From Terana coerulea (taxonomy: Eukaryota > Basidiomycota > Agaricomycetes > Polyporales > Phanerochaetaceae), in NCBI GenBank assembly GCA_024811115.1, contig JAKOGH010000783.1, positions 372,001-436,000 on the forward strand: a DNA stretch of 64,000 nt, given 5' to 3'. The notes under the pieces were generated by a model. That model did no database searches. It was not told the DNA's origin and worked only from the letters and a program-made list of their open reading frames with translations. This document shows positions 1-11,300 of the stretch, piece after piece. Positions within the stretch are counted from its first letter, which is position 1. Every line of letters begins with the position of its first letter. Made by a program: the position numbers and the translations under genes.

Positions 1-136
1 TCCCTCTACACATGTATATAAGGAGGCTGGTCTGTGGTCTAAACCCCCAGACTCAACAACATTGTTGATTCATATCTACTCTACTAGCTCTACTCAAGTC
101 CCTCTGCTTTCCCACCTCTTTCAAGTCATCCCAGCA
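1..136 (+). repeat. LTR 3' portion, family 1, cut by window edge
   Basis: This is the last part of a long terminal repeat. It has a TATA-like motif (TATATAAGG at about 15-23) and ends in CCAGCA at 136. The same sequence recurs inverted at 2580-2850 and directly at 3356-3630. Immediately inside the LTR comes GGTGAGTATTG, shared by all three copies for about 23 nt, after which the internal sequences diverge. The 5' part lies outside the window. Confidence 0.8.
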
Positions 137-2579
137 GGTGAGTATTGTAGTTTTGTGATAAACTGCAGCAGAGTATTGAGATAGGCTTCCCATTTCTTGT
201 ACTTAGCACCGTTAAAAGACAGAATAACCATCGTCTAGCACATATTCTGGAGAAGCACTCTTTTAATCTTGTCAATGTGCAGCTTGTCTTGGTGCTCACA
301 ATCCGGACCAGAGTCTTGTACTTCTTTGTGTATTGGAAAAAGTCTTTCTGGGCTAGATCTTTGTTATTCCAGAGGTTATCAAGTTCTTCCTTGGCACCTT
401 GTTTTTCATCGCACTGCTCGTATATATTCTACATTTCCTTGACAAATTCGAGCCATGTGCTGATAGGCTGGTTGTTCCACAACTTGTCTGCATAGGACTT
501 CATATAAGTTGCGGCAGTGCCGCGCAGACAACTGAGGGATAAGACAATGTGTTGCTTATTTGTTGCAATCTGTGTATGCTTGCAGTATAAGGTGATGTGG
601 TTCAACCACTCTTTGAGGCCATTCTTTGCACCATCAAAGGTGGGGAGATTAGGCATCCTTGGGACATACTCACCGCTACCTCCATCTGCAGGAATTTTGT
701 TGACTTGGGCATTATAGGCCTCAATGGTAGATTTATAAGCTTTCACAAGCTTCTCCAAAGACCAAATCTTCAAGGCTTGCTCGAGAGCTGTATTCTCTAG
801 CTCTTCAATCCAGTGCTGCTGGTTGTCAGTTGCTTTATACGTTATATTATGTGCACGGTTGAAGTAGCCTGACATGTTGGTGACATATCCTTGTGCAAAG
901 TCCGTACTGATTTAAACAGGCTGAGAAAAAGCATTATGTGCTATGTGGAGAATTGCTGCCAACTGTGCATTGCTAAAGCGAGCAGAGTTAATGTTGACAT
1001 CGTGCAGGAGGGCTGCTACAGGGTCGGCAATGACCGTTGTAGTGTGGTCAAGGACAAAGTTGGTGAAAGAAGACATTTCTGCTCTTCATATTAGTGCCAA
1101 TTTAACAAAACTTCGAGCACAAAAGGTTGAATCAGTTATTACATGCCAGTTATTCATTTCGAGTAGTAAATGCAGAGTTTAATTAGCAGTCTTGGGGATT
1201 GTTACATCGAGTGCTGCTAGTTGACTACAAATCTCTGCAAATCTACCATTTAGGTTTGTAAACAAAATCTTTCCAATAGGCTTCAGTGCACCTGTCAACT
1301 CTTTCCATTATTTATTACCCAAGTTCTGCCCCACTGAGTGCAAATTCTCGTAGATATTCTGAAACTCGTAGTACTAGCCCCAGAGCTTGTTCCAAATCTC
1401 CTTAGGCATCTGCACCCTTTTGGCATGACTAGTGTCCTGCAGCGAGTTCTTCTCGCAGAGTTTCTCAAAGACTGGGTCGAAACGAACTTTTATTGCCTTG
1501 AGCATCGGCTGGAGTTTGTTAGAACACTTGAGCAGCTTTGTTTGATGAAAATGAAGCTCAGCTGGGGGTGGCTTGGTGACCTAATACTCCTCATGAGGTG
1601 CAAGTTGTTTGATAAGTGGTGGCGAAGGGTTAGAGAGGCAGTTGAGCAGCTCTTTTCAACACTGCTTGAATAGAGCATAAGACTCAATGCACTTGAGCAA
1701 CGCGTCAGCTTGAGCCTCCTCTGTAAGCTGCTTACTCTCCTCAGGAGTGAGTGGATAAGAGTGCAGCTTGGGGATGTTGGAGTTGTAGACCTTTCAAGGC
1801 TTGCAAACATTGGCATACTTGGCTCGGATTTCCTTTGAAGGAGAGATCCATTTGCAAAGGCTCAAAGGCTTGTTCTTTTGCGTAGGTAGTGAACATAAGA
1901 GGTACTTTTGGCATGGCTGCTTAACAACGGCATCAGTACTGGTTTCTATTTCAGCAGATACGGTACAGAAAATGGTGAACAAGCAGAATGACCTGTTGAG
2001 GTTGTATGGTCTTGATGCATACAATCGATAGTGTCAACAACAGCCTAGTTTCTCTCACCAGGCCTGGAGGTACCAACTCAATCAAGAGCAGTATGAGAGT
2101 CTCTAACACAGTTCCAGCCATATAGCAAAACGTTTTTGAGCCAATATTACATTGACTCTATGCTCGCCCAAACTGGTTTGCTGTTAACACCTGAAGGCTC
2201 ATAGCAGCAACTATCTGAAGTTAAGTCACACCAGAATGTTGCTCTACGCTATACAGTGCAGTGAGCACCTCTTTACGCTTGAGGATCAGCATGAAGATCA
2301 GCATGCTGCTATAGTAGCAGCTCATGGCTTAAGCCATGATGCTTCTCAACAATACATAGCATAGTCTCTGATGGCGACTAGCTCATAGCCTCGGTCCTTT
2401 GCAGAACAATGGCAAGATCCTCCAGAATCCAAATAGCAACAGTGTTTATTTCGACACACTGTGCATAACAATATGTATGCCACACAACACTGCAATAAAG
2501 GTCCTGCTTGTTGCACTTGACAGCAACAAAGAGCAGCAAAGCAGACTCAACAAACTATCACAAAACTACAATAGTCACC
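137..2579 (-). mobile_element. Internal remnant between two inverted family 1 LTRs
   Basis: This stretch lies between a plus-strand LTR end (136) and a minus-strand LTR end (2580), so both LTR 3' ends point inward. A normal element has LTRs in the same direction, so at least one boundary is a rearrangement or a join of two copies. The minus strand carries a gag relic (429-875). Upstream on that strand, 900-1816 has short open stretches in changing frames with many stops, probably the rest of a decayed gag leader. No protease, integrase or reverse transcriptase is recognisable. Confidence 0.65.
429..875 (-). pseudogene. Retrotransposon Gag fragment (Ty3/gypsy-like)
   Basis: An open 148-codon stretch resembles the retrotransposon Gag family (PF03732-type). 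It has an F-D-G motif followed by a conserved L-x-E-W-L, a helical stretch with an L-R-G-x-A-A motif, and ends W-L-E-F-V-K-E-M, where the capsid continues in intact relatives. It is preceded by a glutamate-rich coiled segment. The frame stops before any nucleocapsid knuckle or protease, so this is a truncated relic. The gag inside the neighbouring element A is of a different, copia-like type although it follows the same LTR family. The family call is from pattern recognition; a profile search would confirm it. Confidence 0.65.
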
Positions 2580-3022
2580 TGCTGGGATGATTTAAAAGAG
2601 GTGGGGAAAGCAGAGGGACTTGAGTAAAGCTAGTAGAGCAGATATAAATCAACAATGTTGTTGAGTCTGGGGGTTTAGACCACAGACCAGCCTCCTTATA
2701 TACATGTGTAGAGACCTCAGACACTATCTAAGACCTCTAATATCATATGCTGACTGATATAGTCAGGTGATGTCTGACTAAAGCTTCAGAGCATACCATC
2801 GCTCTAACTCCCTTATCGGATTTGACCTAGCTATCATGCTAACATCAACACTATCTAGATGTCCTAATTGAGCTACTGTACACTATCAGTCCATGATGTC
2901 ATACTGACATCATATTGAGGTCATAGTCCAGAACAGTTCTAGACCTGAGTCCTGGATTCTACGTCCGTATAAGGCATATCCCTGATGTCCATGCGATAAG
3001 CACATGGCAAACTGATCTAGCA
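2580..3022 (-). repeat. LTR family 1, inverted copy
   Basis: This is the reverse complement of the LTR at 3188-3630. The core runs from TGCTGGGAT at 2580 to ATCAACA at 2850 (on the minus strand a TG...CA-type LTR starting TGTTGATGTTAGC). Homology to the other arm continues to about 3022, so either the LTR is about 440 bp or host flank was co-duplicated. The TATATA motif and the inner AACAACATTGTTG palindrome are kept. Confidence 0.75.
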
Positions 3023-3187
3023 TCTTATAACGCTGTGTGACGACTTGGTGACATGTTCTGTGACTTGATGTTACACTCTAAGCGCTGTAGACTAGCGCTG
3101 AGGGAAATTTAATGACAGTAAGGGCATAAGTCAAATATGTCAATACCTTGTAGATTGGAAATAGTAAATAATGTGCTATTCGGATAT

Positions 3188-3630
3188 TAGATCAGTTTGC
3201 CATATGCTTGTTGCATAGCTATCAGGATATGCCTCATACAGACGTAGAATCCAGGACTCAAGTCTGGAACTGTTCTGGACTATGACCTCAGTATGATGTC
3301 AGTATGACATCATGGACTGATAGTGTACAATAGCTCGATTAGGACATCTAGATAGTGTTGATGTTAGCATAATAGCTAGGTCAGATCTGATAAAAGAGTT
3401 TGAATGGTAGTATGCTCTAGAGCCTTAATCAGACATCACCTGACTGTATCAGTCAGCATACAGTATTAGAGGTCTTAGATAGTGTCTGGAGTCCCTTTAT
3501 ACATATATATATAAGAAGGCTGGTTTGTAGGCTAAACCTCTAAACTCAACAACATTGTTGATTGATATCTACTCTACTCGCTCTACTCAAGCCCTTAGCT
3601 TTTCCCCACCTCCTTCAAGTTATCCTAACA
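3188..3630 (+). repeat. LTR family 1, 5' LTR of copia element A
   Basis: The core LTR is 3356-3630 (TGTTGATGTTAGC ... ATCCTAACA), with homology to the inverted copy extending back to about 3188. It has a TATATATATAAG motif near 3506. Internal sequence begins AAGTGAGTATTGG directly after the terminal CA. Element A's gag follows on the same strand. Confidence 0.75.
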
Positions 3631-6600
3631 AGTGAGTATTGGAGTTCTGTGATACAGATTAGTCAGTCAATAAAGAGCAAGACCACTGCAAAGGCCCTTT
3701 ATGAGACATTAAAGAAGACCTACACCCATAACACTCTAGATACAGCCTACATCAACTTCAGAGGTCTTCTGGAGACCTGCATCCCTGACAATTAGTTACT
3801 GGTGCCAGCAATTGCAAAGATCCAATCATATATTGACTGCCTCAAAGTGGCCTATGCAAATCTGGACAATTACCTACATCTGATGCTCTTCATCTCAAAG
3901 TCACCAATGTATGGTAAGCACATTGCCCCAGTCACCACTCTGAACTAGAAGATAGTAAACATAGCTGCAACACCTACTCCCACAGGAGGTTTTGACCCAA
4001 AGAGCTACAAACAGCAGCTCATTGCTGCTTGAGAGCAGCATAAGCCTTCCAGTGGCTAGCACAAGCAGACTGAGTCTGCTAAACACATCACTGCTATTAA
4101 GAACGAGAGAAAGGATCCCCAGTTCAAGCAGCAGCAGCACTGTAAGAGCAGCAGCAGCAGCAGAATAGTGCTAGCAATGGCAAAGGAAAAAAAGACACAG
4201 TGCAGCAAGTGTGTGGATAAGGGCAAGGGCAAGGGCAAAACCCAGGATGCCGGCTATGGTCACTTCTACATTACTACCTCAGTTACCCCAGTAGTAAATG
4301 ATTTTGTCCTTAAGATATTGCTCTCTAAGTTCAAAGCTAAACAACTTTACTTTTGCATTGAGGGAGAGCACGAGCGTTAGCTTGCCAATGACAACTAGTT
4401 TCCTTGCTTTTACAAAGTGCTCACCCTTGCTGAGGAGCTCAAAGTTGTTGGGTCTCAAAAGTGCATCTAGACCCTCAAAGAAGTCATTGATATCAATGTG
4501 CATAACACTTATTGTATGCACACTATAAGGGACATCAAATATCACAAGCTGCGAGATACTATTTGTGAGTTTGAACACTGACAGGCATTCACTCTAAATG
4601 ATTTTTCCTTGCTGACTGAATTGTCAGCAATTCTTAAAGACAACAAATCTCAAACTCAGCACAAAGTCCAGCTTTATAAGGCTGCACAGCCTTGCAAAGC
4701 TGCTTGCAAGCAGTGGCTGGTGGCCAAGAACATTAAGCTAAACAAGGACACAACTCCAAATTAGAAGCATTGTGGCCATTTCAGGTAGAAGGCTCACTAG
4801 CTTGCTAAGCTTGCTGTAGCTCAGAAGAGCAAGAACACCATCTCCACCACTGAAAATGAGGCTGCCAAAAGCTTGCCTCACCAAGCAGGCTAACTTAGAT
4901 AACATTGAGTGCATGCTCGACACTTAGATTGCTAAGCTTGACACTTGCATTGCTGAGAACAACACTACTCTTAATGCTGAGTTTGCTGAGCCAAAGTTCA
5001 TTAAGAGCAGCTCTTCTTGCCCTGCCAAGCACATCTCACACAAACCCTTGCCAATCATTGGGTTTGACACGGTCGACAGAGAGGACAGCTTTGATGCCCA
5101 TAACCACCCTGATATTGAGAACAGCAACAATAACCTTGACAAGCAGTACATTAGATGTCTCATGGATGATTGTGAGATCCACTAGAACATCATCAACACC
5201 TACTTTGAGTACATCCTCTCTAACTCTGCACTTATGCACTACACTGACCAAAACCTTGCAGCTAATTGTGTGATGTCTCAGCAAGCTGGATTAAATAGCA
5301 GATATTACATATATGCTACTGTATTGAATAAATCAGGTTTCCTTCAACAACTAGACCAACATATGCATAATAAATTATTTAACACATGCCAGAGTTGCAA
5401 GATAAAAACCTTGCAAAGCAAGTAATTGGCTGCTCAATTCTGGAGTGCCATTTTACTTCACTGGTCAGAGAAGTTTATTGCACAATCTGCGCAACATTGA
5501 CCCTATTGTCATTTAAACAGCTAATGGTCATGTTACTATTTTTGAGGAAGGTAATTCTATCATTAATTACTGTCCTAGCATAATGAGCACAGCAATTAAA
5601 GTCTTACTGAAAATTGTTTGACTCATGCCTTTACAGAAAGAAATAAATCTTATCTCACTCAGCCTACTGCTATAACAGAACTAGTTAATAGAAGAGTATA
5701 TAAGTGCTCTAAAAGTCCTTGGCAGTAACAATTATTGAGAACTACTGCAATTTGTGCTGCTCTATTTAAGTGCAACAGTGTACTTCTTAGGCACTGATTG
5801 AGATGGTCTTGCGCTAGTTTTGCACGAAATAATGCATAGACATTTTGGACATCTCTCTGAGCTGATCCTACATCGACTCCTGTTAGTAATGACAGAAGGT
5901 CCTAATTTCGACTACAATAAGTTGTATTCACCCTGCTCTGGCTGTGCACAAGGAAAGATGCATAATTGCTCACTCCCACCAATGCCTTAATGAGCATTGC
6001 AGTACTTTCAGCTCATTCACAGTGACTTAAAGGAATTTCTGCTTAACTCATATCACTGATACAAGTATATCATCACATTGGTCAATGATTATATATTGCA
6101 TGCATGGATTATCTGCCTAAGGCTAAAATCTGTCGCCATTCAAGCAATAAAAAACTTCCTTGCTATAGTTTAGAACGAGCATAAGGTTAGTGTTAAGAGC
6201 TGGATGTTGGATGCAGGAGGAGAATATAAGTCAAATACATTCATTTAAATGCTGAAGGACAGAGATTTAAATTTTAACTGGTGTTCGGCATACTTCACAG
6301 TGAAATAAACACACTGAGTAGTTCAATCGAACCCTTATAGATAAAGCTGAGGCTATGCACTTTATAGCTTGCATTCCTCCTTTGTGGTGGGAATTTGTGG
6401 TTATTCACACTCCCGTGTCATGATTAAAACAGATTACTCTTACAAGGCACTCATGGGTAAGAACCCATGCATTGACAATATTTGTATTTGACTGTGATGC
6501 ATGGGCCTTCATTTCTGCAGATGTTTGTAAAAATAAACTATAGCCTAAATCCAAAATGATGACATACATTGGACATGACAAGGGCAGTTGGACCTTTATG

Positions 6601-7893
6601 CGAGGGCTAAACAATTTTGTATTCTGCTTAACTCAAGCTGAGTGGTGTAAAACTTATTTTCTCAAGTGTTCTAATGGCAAAATGCCCACATGGCCTGACC
6701 TACCTGCACAAAACACCAACAACACAAAAGACAGTAAGCTTTCACAAGGTGCGGGATCAGACAACAGCAATAATGATGTGCCATTGCCTAAATGGTGAGC
6801 TGCACCTCGTTCGACCCTCCTTTTGCTCAAAAGAGACTGAGTAGGTTAAACAACAGTTCAACCCCTAAGCCTCTGTTGGGCATAGCCCAAGTCCACCCCA
6901 TCACAAAGCGACACCATCCATGAAGAGCCACAGATACTAGCACTACTAGTTATTTCTACTGAGCCACAGCGTGGTACATGCAAACGGAGAATTCCGGTCA
7001 GAAATTTAAGCTCATGTACAATGAGTCACAGGCATTGTTACAGGTTTTAGATGCTAATAAAGGTATCTATAGTTGGAAAAGCAGACTGATCAGACCAAAC
7101 CCACCAAGGTTAGCTACCAAGGATACAGTCAGTCCAGCAAGCAGCCTGAATACATTCCTACCACACACATCTTGTAAGCCCTTCTAGATCCAAATAGCTC
7201 AAACCTGTCGGGATATCACTGAGCCCACTGGAGACACTGGAGACAATAGCCCAGTATTAGATGTCATACTGGCAAGATTGTGCCAAGAAGGGAGAGTAAA
7301 CTTCTACAATTATTTGCTTGCTCAAGCAGTCGATCCTGACACAACAAAGTCTTTAGTCCAAGACTGGACTTTACGTGATATAAAATGCCTGCCTACAGAC
7401 TAGTAGGTAGAATAGCATACTGCATGCAAAGACAAGCTTCATGCATTGAGCAAAGAGGCATGTTCGAACTTGCCCTATGGTCGAAAGGCAAATGTATCAT
7501 TAAAAACTGATGGGTTTTTGATAAAAAGTCAAATAGTTGAAAGAAAGCGCAACTTGTAGCTTGCAGCTTCTCTCAAATTAAGGGCATCAACTGTGACAAA
7601 ATTTTCTCTCTAGTTGTACGGTTTGAAAATGTTAGATTTGTACTTACTTTCGCAGCACTCAAAGGCTTCTTTCTCACCAGCCTTAATATGCGCAATATAT
7701 ATTTGTATGGACTATTAGATGAGGAGATTTACATGGAACAACCCAATAGCTTTCCTGCTTAAGGGAAAAAGCATATGGTGCTTTGTCTTTGTTGTGCCCT
7801 TTACGGACTTAAGCAAGCAGGACTATTTTGGTGAAAAGCCCTTAGCAAGTCCATGGCTGAGCTCAGCTTCAAGAGACTGAAGTCCAATGCTAG
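3631..7893 (+). pseudogene. Decayed Ty1/copia gag-pol, element A
   Basis: Gag remnants start near 3660; one frame runs from about 3690 to 5270 interrupted by many stops, mostly TAG where Gln is expected. A CAG-rich stretch lies at 4127-4165. The integrase is readable at about 5790-6280: an H-x3-H then C-x2-C zinc site, a first catalytic Asp in I-H-S-D, and a later D-A-G-G-E motif. Its C-terminal part is around 6550-6800. Reverse transcriptase is readable from about 7460, with the conserved L-Y-G-L-L-D-E-E-I-Y-M-E-Q-P and A-L-Y-G-L-K-Q-A motifs. The sequence stops at 7893, before the YVDD motif, where element B has inserted. Stops and frame changes make it non-functional. Confidence 0.85.
4127..4165 (+). 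repeat. CAG trinucleotide-rich tract
   Basis: Two imperfect CAG/GCA runs (about 4127-4138 and 4147-4163) lie within the gag relic of element A, reading as Gln or Ser in the gag frame. Confidence 0.7.
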
Positions 7894-8315
7894 TGTCAGA
7901 ATATAAGCACCCAGCCGCTGCTATGCACGAGCGCCTATCAGTGCCATAAGGACTATTGCCCAATATAGACATAGGAGATTCAGAGCACAACCTTGGGTAT
8001 TCCAATGGACTAGAGTAGAGTCTCCTGACCTTTCACTATATGCCACATGTGAAAATCACTGCATTTAGATAGACCTGAGTATTGCACCAGGAGTCTGAGT
8101 AGTTTTAAGGGTTTTATATTACTTGTATATATACCGGCCTGAATATGCTGAATATTGATAAGTTCAATCATTCCCATTCTCTCAGGTTATGAGCTCTGAG
8201 CTCTAAACTCTTACATTGTTACCTCTGTCAACTCTTCTGGTTACTTTTGCTGTATCCCCACACTTTGGTCTTCTGAATTCTGTTTTACCAAATATTTATA
8301 CATTTCAGATTAACA
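7894..8315 (+). repeat. 5' LTR of copia element B
   Basis: A 422-bp LTR starts TGTCAGAATATAAGC and ends CAGATTAACA. Its first 290 bp match 15891-16180 closely, defining the element B pair. A TATATATACC motif lies near 8130. The 5 bases before it are GCTAG; the matching target duplication cannot be checked because the 3' LTR is truncated. It interrupts the reverse transcriptase of element A. Internal sequence starts AGTGAGTCTCATTG. Confidence 0.85.
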
Positions 8316-11300
8316 AGTGAGTCTCATTGATTTTGCGCAGCAGAGAATTGTCTTTGACAATATTCCTGCGTAACCTATTGTGTCAGCCAGTTAGATCAAC
8401 ATTTGCCTTATCTGTGAGCTCTAGCGGCTCATTTTACAACTTTCGCATCTTTCCTGCTCTCTGAAAGATACTGAAAGTAAGAAGACTAAAGAGAAATTTT
8501 AGGGGTGGAATTATAGTTTAAAGGCTATTAGAGAGATCTCCTTCAAGGGCTTGTAAAAGAACCAAGCCTATATTATCTAAGCGTTCAGCGCGGTTTAAAA
8601 GGAGCTACTTTGAGTCTTTGTAGTTGGATTACAGTAATTTTTGCTATTATATTAAACATTTCGTGTTATATTTGAAGTGTTTATTGGAATAGTTAGGAAT
8701 TTAGATATGTCATCTTCCAACTCTACCTGCTCAATTGGCAATTACAGCTTGCTGATTTAAAGTAGTTTGCTTAATAAGCATCTATTACAACAAAGGAACT
8801 TCCTAAAACTGTCACCCAATTTTAGAAACAGTTGAACATTTTAAACACACAATCCAAGTGCAACTAGTTTAGGAACTCAGGCACACCAGCCGAAAGTTTT
8901 CTAATGCCAGTCAAGCATGTAACCGAGAGACTCTTCACTTTTGAAGAATTTGGTTACAACCAATACATTCACGCATCATCCTCATGCAACTTCAACTTTG
9001 ATTGTGTACAGTTCTGGACTGTCGTATTCGAGAGGAAAAAAAGTGTAATCTGTTCTCCTCGTCGTCTCTGAGTCTAAGTGTGAAGTTAATAATAATAAAA
9101 ATTGTAGACCAGACTTGCTGGCATTTAAACTTTCAAATCTCAATTTATTGTCTTTAAAGATCACGTAGAAAGTCACACTTGATAAGTTTATCTCGGACTG
9201 ACATTTACTCATCTCATTATCAAACACAGATTATGTCCTCTTTATCTGATAAGGTCAAGGTCAATAAGGCCATGCTAACATTTAATAGCATAAACTACCG
9301 CGAGTGAGCAGACACTGTCAAAGCATTTTCTGATATAGTAGAGTTTGGTTTCTGACCGAAGGCTACAGCTCAACAGCTGTAACACCTTGGCCCAGTATGA
9401 CTCAGCCTGCTCCTGTCATTGCAGCAACTCCCACGGAAGCTAAGCTAACTGCTCAAGCCACATAGGACAAAAAAAAATAATAAAGCACTAGGCATCATCT
9501 AGATGTACGTGGTAACTAATATTAAGCACCACATGGCAGACAAATACAAAGCCCTAGCCACCTGGAACTCTCTCAGGGCTGAGTACAAGAAGCCCTGGAG
9601 CCAATGGCACCTTTATTGCCTTTCGGAAGCTGTTTAATGCATAGCTATCTGAGAAGTCTGCAATTGGCCCTCAGATTAACATCATAATTAAGACCACCAC
9701 CCAGATTGTTAACACTAGTATCACTAGCTCAAACTAACTCCTCACCCTCCTCATTATCAACTATATACTATCCTTTGTACCAAGCTATTGCTAGCACCAT
9801 TTTCGCGACGGTCCAGGACCTAAGTATGCTCAAGCTGAAGCGACATCAAGCCCAAGATCATTAAGAAAGAGTCGCTGTGTCACCAATCAGACTCAGATTT
9901 CCCACATCTCCAACACATCTAAGCACTCTAAATACTATGCTAAATGCAAGAAGGAAACCAACTATACCACTGAGCAACACTACACTAGAATAAGGGCACA
10001 TACCCAAACCAGCAGTCTAGCTCAAGTAAGAGCAACAACGGCAACAACAACTTCAATAACAACAGCAATGGGAACAATGGAAGTGGCAATCAAGGCTAAG
10101 GAAGGAGGAGGAATAGAGGAATAATAACAATGCTGCAACTGTATCTAGCATAGAGATAGTAAATTTACCTGCTGTACTATCATTATCTTTGGAATCCATT
10201 ACTGTTGCCTTGTACTCCACATGTGATAAGCAAGCAAAGTAGATGATGGACTCTGGTTATACAGCTCATGTAACCAACGACAAACATAATTTTGTCCATT
10301 ATCATGACTTTGCAATACCAAGTATAGCAAAAATAGCAGGAAAGAAACAAACTCTAAGCATCATAGGCTACAGCACCGTGGTGCTGCGATACAAGTTAAC
10401 AGCAAAACTTGACATTTCCTTTTCACAAAGTGCTCTATATTCCTCAAGTAGACAAACACTTGTTTGCACTACACATGCCAATAGAAAAGGACACCACATT
10501 CACATGCATAGTGTGACCTTTTCTCTTTATCAGAACAGTTTAAATGGCCCAATTCTTTTTAAGGCCCAATACAATGTGTTTGATTGCCTATACTAGTTAC
10601 AAGCCACTGTGTTAATGCACAAGGGATTCATTAAGGCTAATACTGCCATAGACGGACATGCATACATAGTATTATTTTTCATTTTCTCGCATTCATTTAG
10701 CACAGATACATGGCCTGGTAGCAGTCCCAGAGCCTCTAGACTTTATTCCAATGATCCCAGTGCTTAGCGCCCAAATGCGGCTCAATTCTTCCCACGTTCT
10801 CGGACACTTAGCACTTTGGACTCTCTAACCTTATCCTTCATCTTGACCTCTTGGTCATTTGGAGACAAAGTATATATTCGATACACTGTACATAGTAGCA
10901 ATGCTAACTTGGTTATTGAGGACAAGTATTAGCACCTGCCTGCCTGTTCTGTGAGGTCTACTGGGAGTTGACCTTCATTGCCCTCTTTGTACTTGTTTTA
11001 TCATCTATTCTCCATTTACTCCTGATCTGCTCGGTTACACGTCAAGCTCGTCTTTGCGACAGATGCGGCTCCCAAAGTCATGCTGCCTATTATTTCTGCA
11101 ACGTCAACATTAGCTTCTACCAATTATGATCTCTGGCACTGCTGCTTTGGACATCCTGGGAAGTCTTCTGTAGAGAAACTTCCTGGGAATATTAAAGAAG
11201 TATCAGATCACATTAAGGCACCAGCAAAAAAACGCCATGACGGATGTAAATTTGGCAAATCCAAGCACACACCTTTTCCCACTTCAGAGTCATGGACATC

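Larger units (their letters stand above)
2580..3630. repeat. Large inverted repeat: two LTRs head-to-head
   Basis: Arms 2580-3022 and 3188-3630 are reverse complements with scattered mismatches, separated by about 165 bp (3023-3187) that has a small palindrome (AGCGCTGTAGACTAGCGCT). Transcription from either LTR would run outward from this structure. See the corresponding finding. Confidence 0.85.

Noticed and set aside
3690..5270. TAG reassigned as a sense codon
   Set aside because: Several host genes here end in TAG (RPS18, HAP2, RAX2), so the stops in the element are decay.
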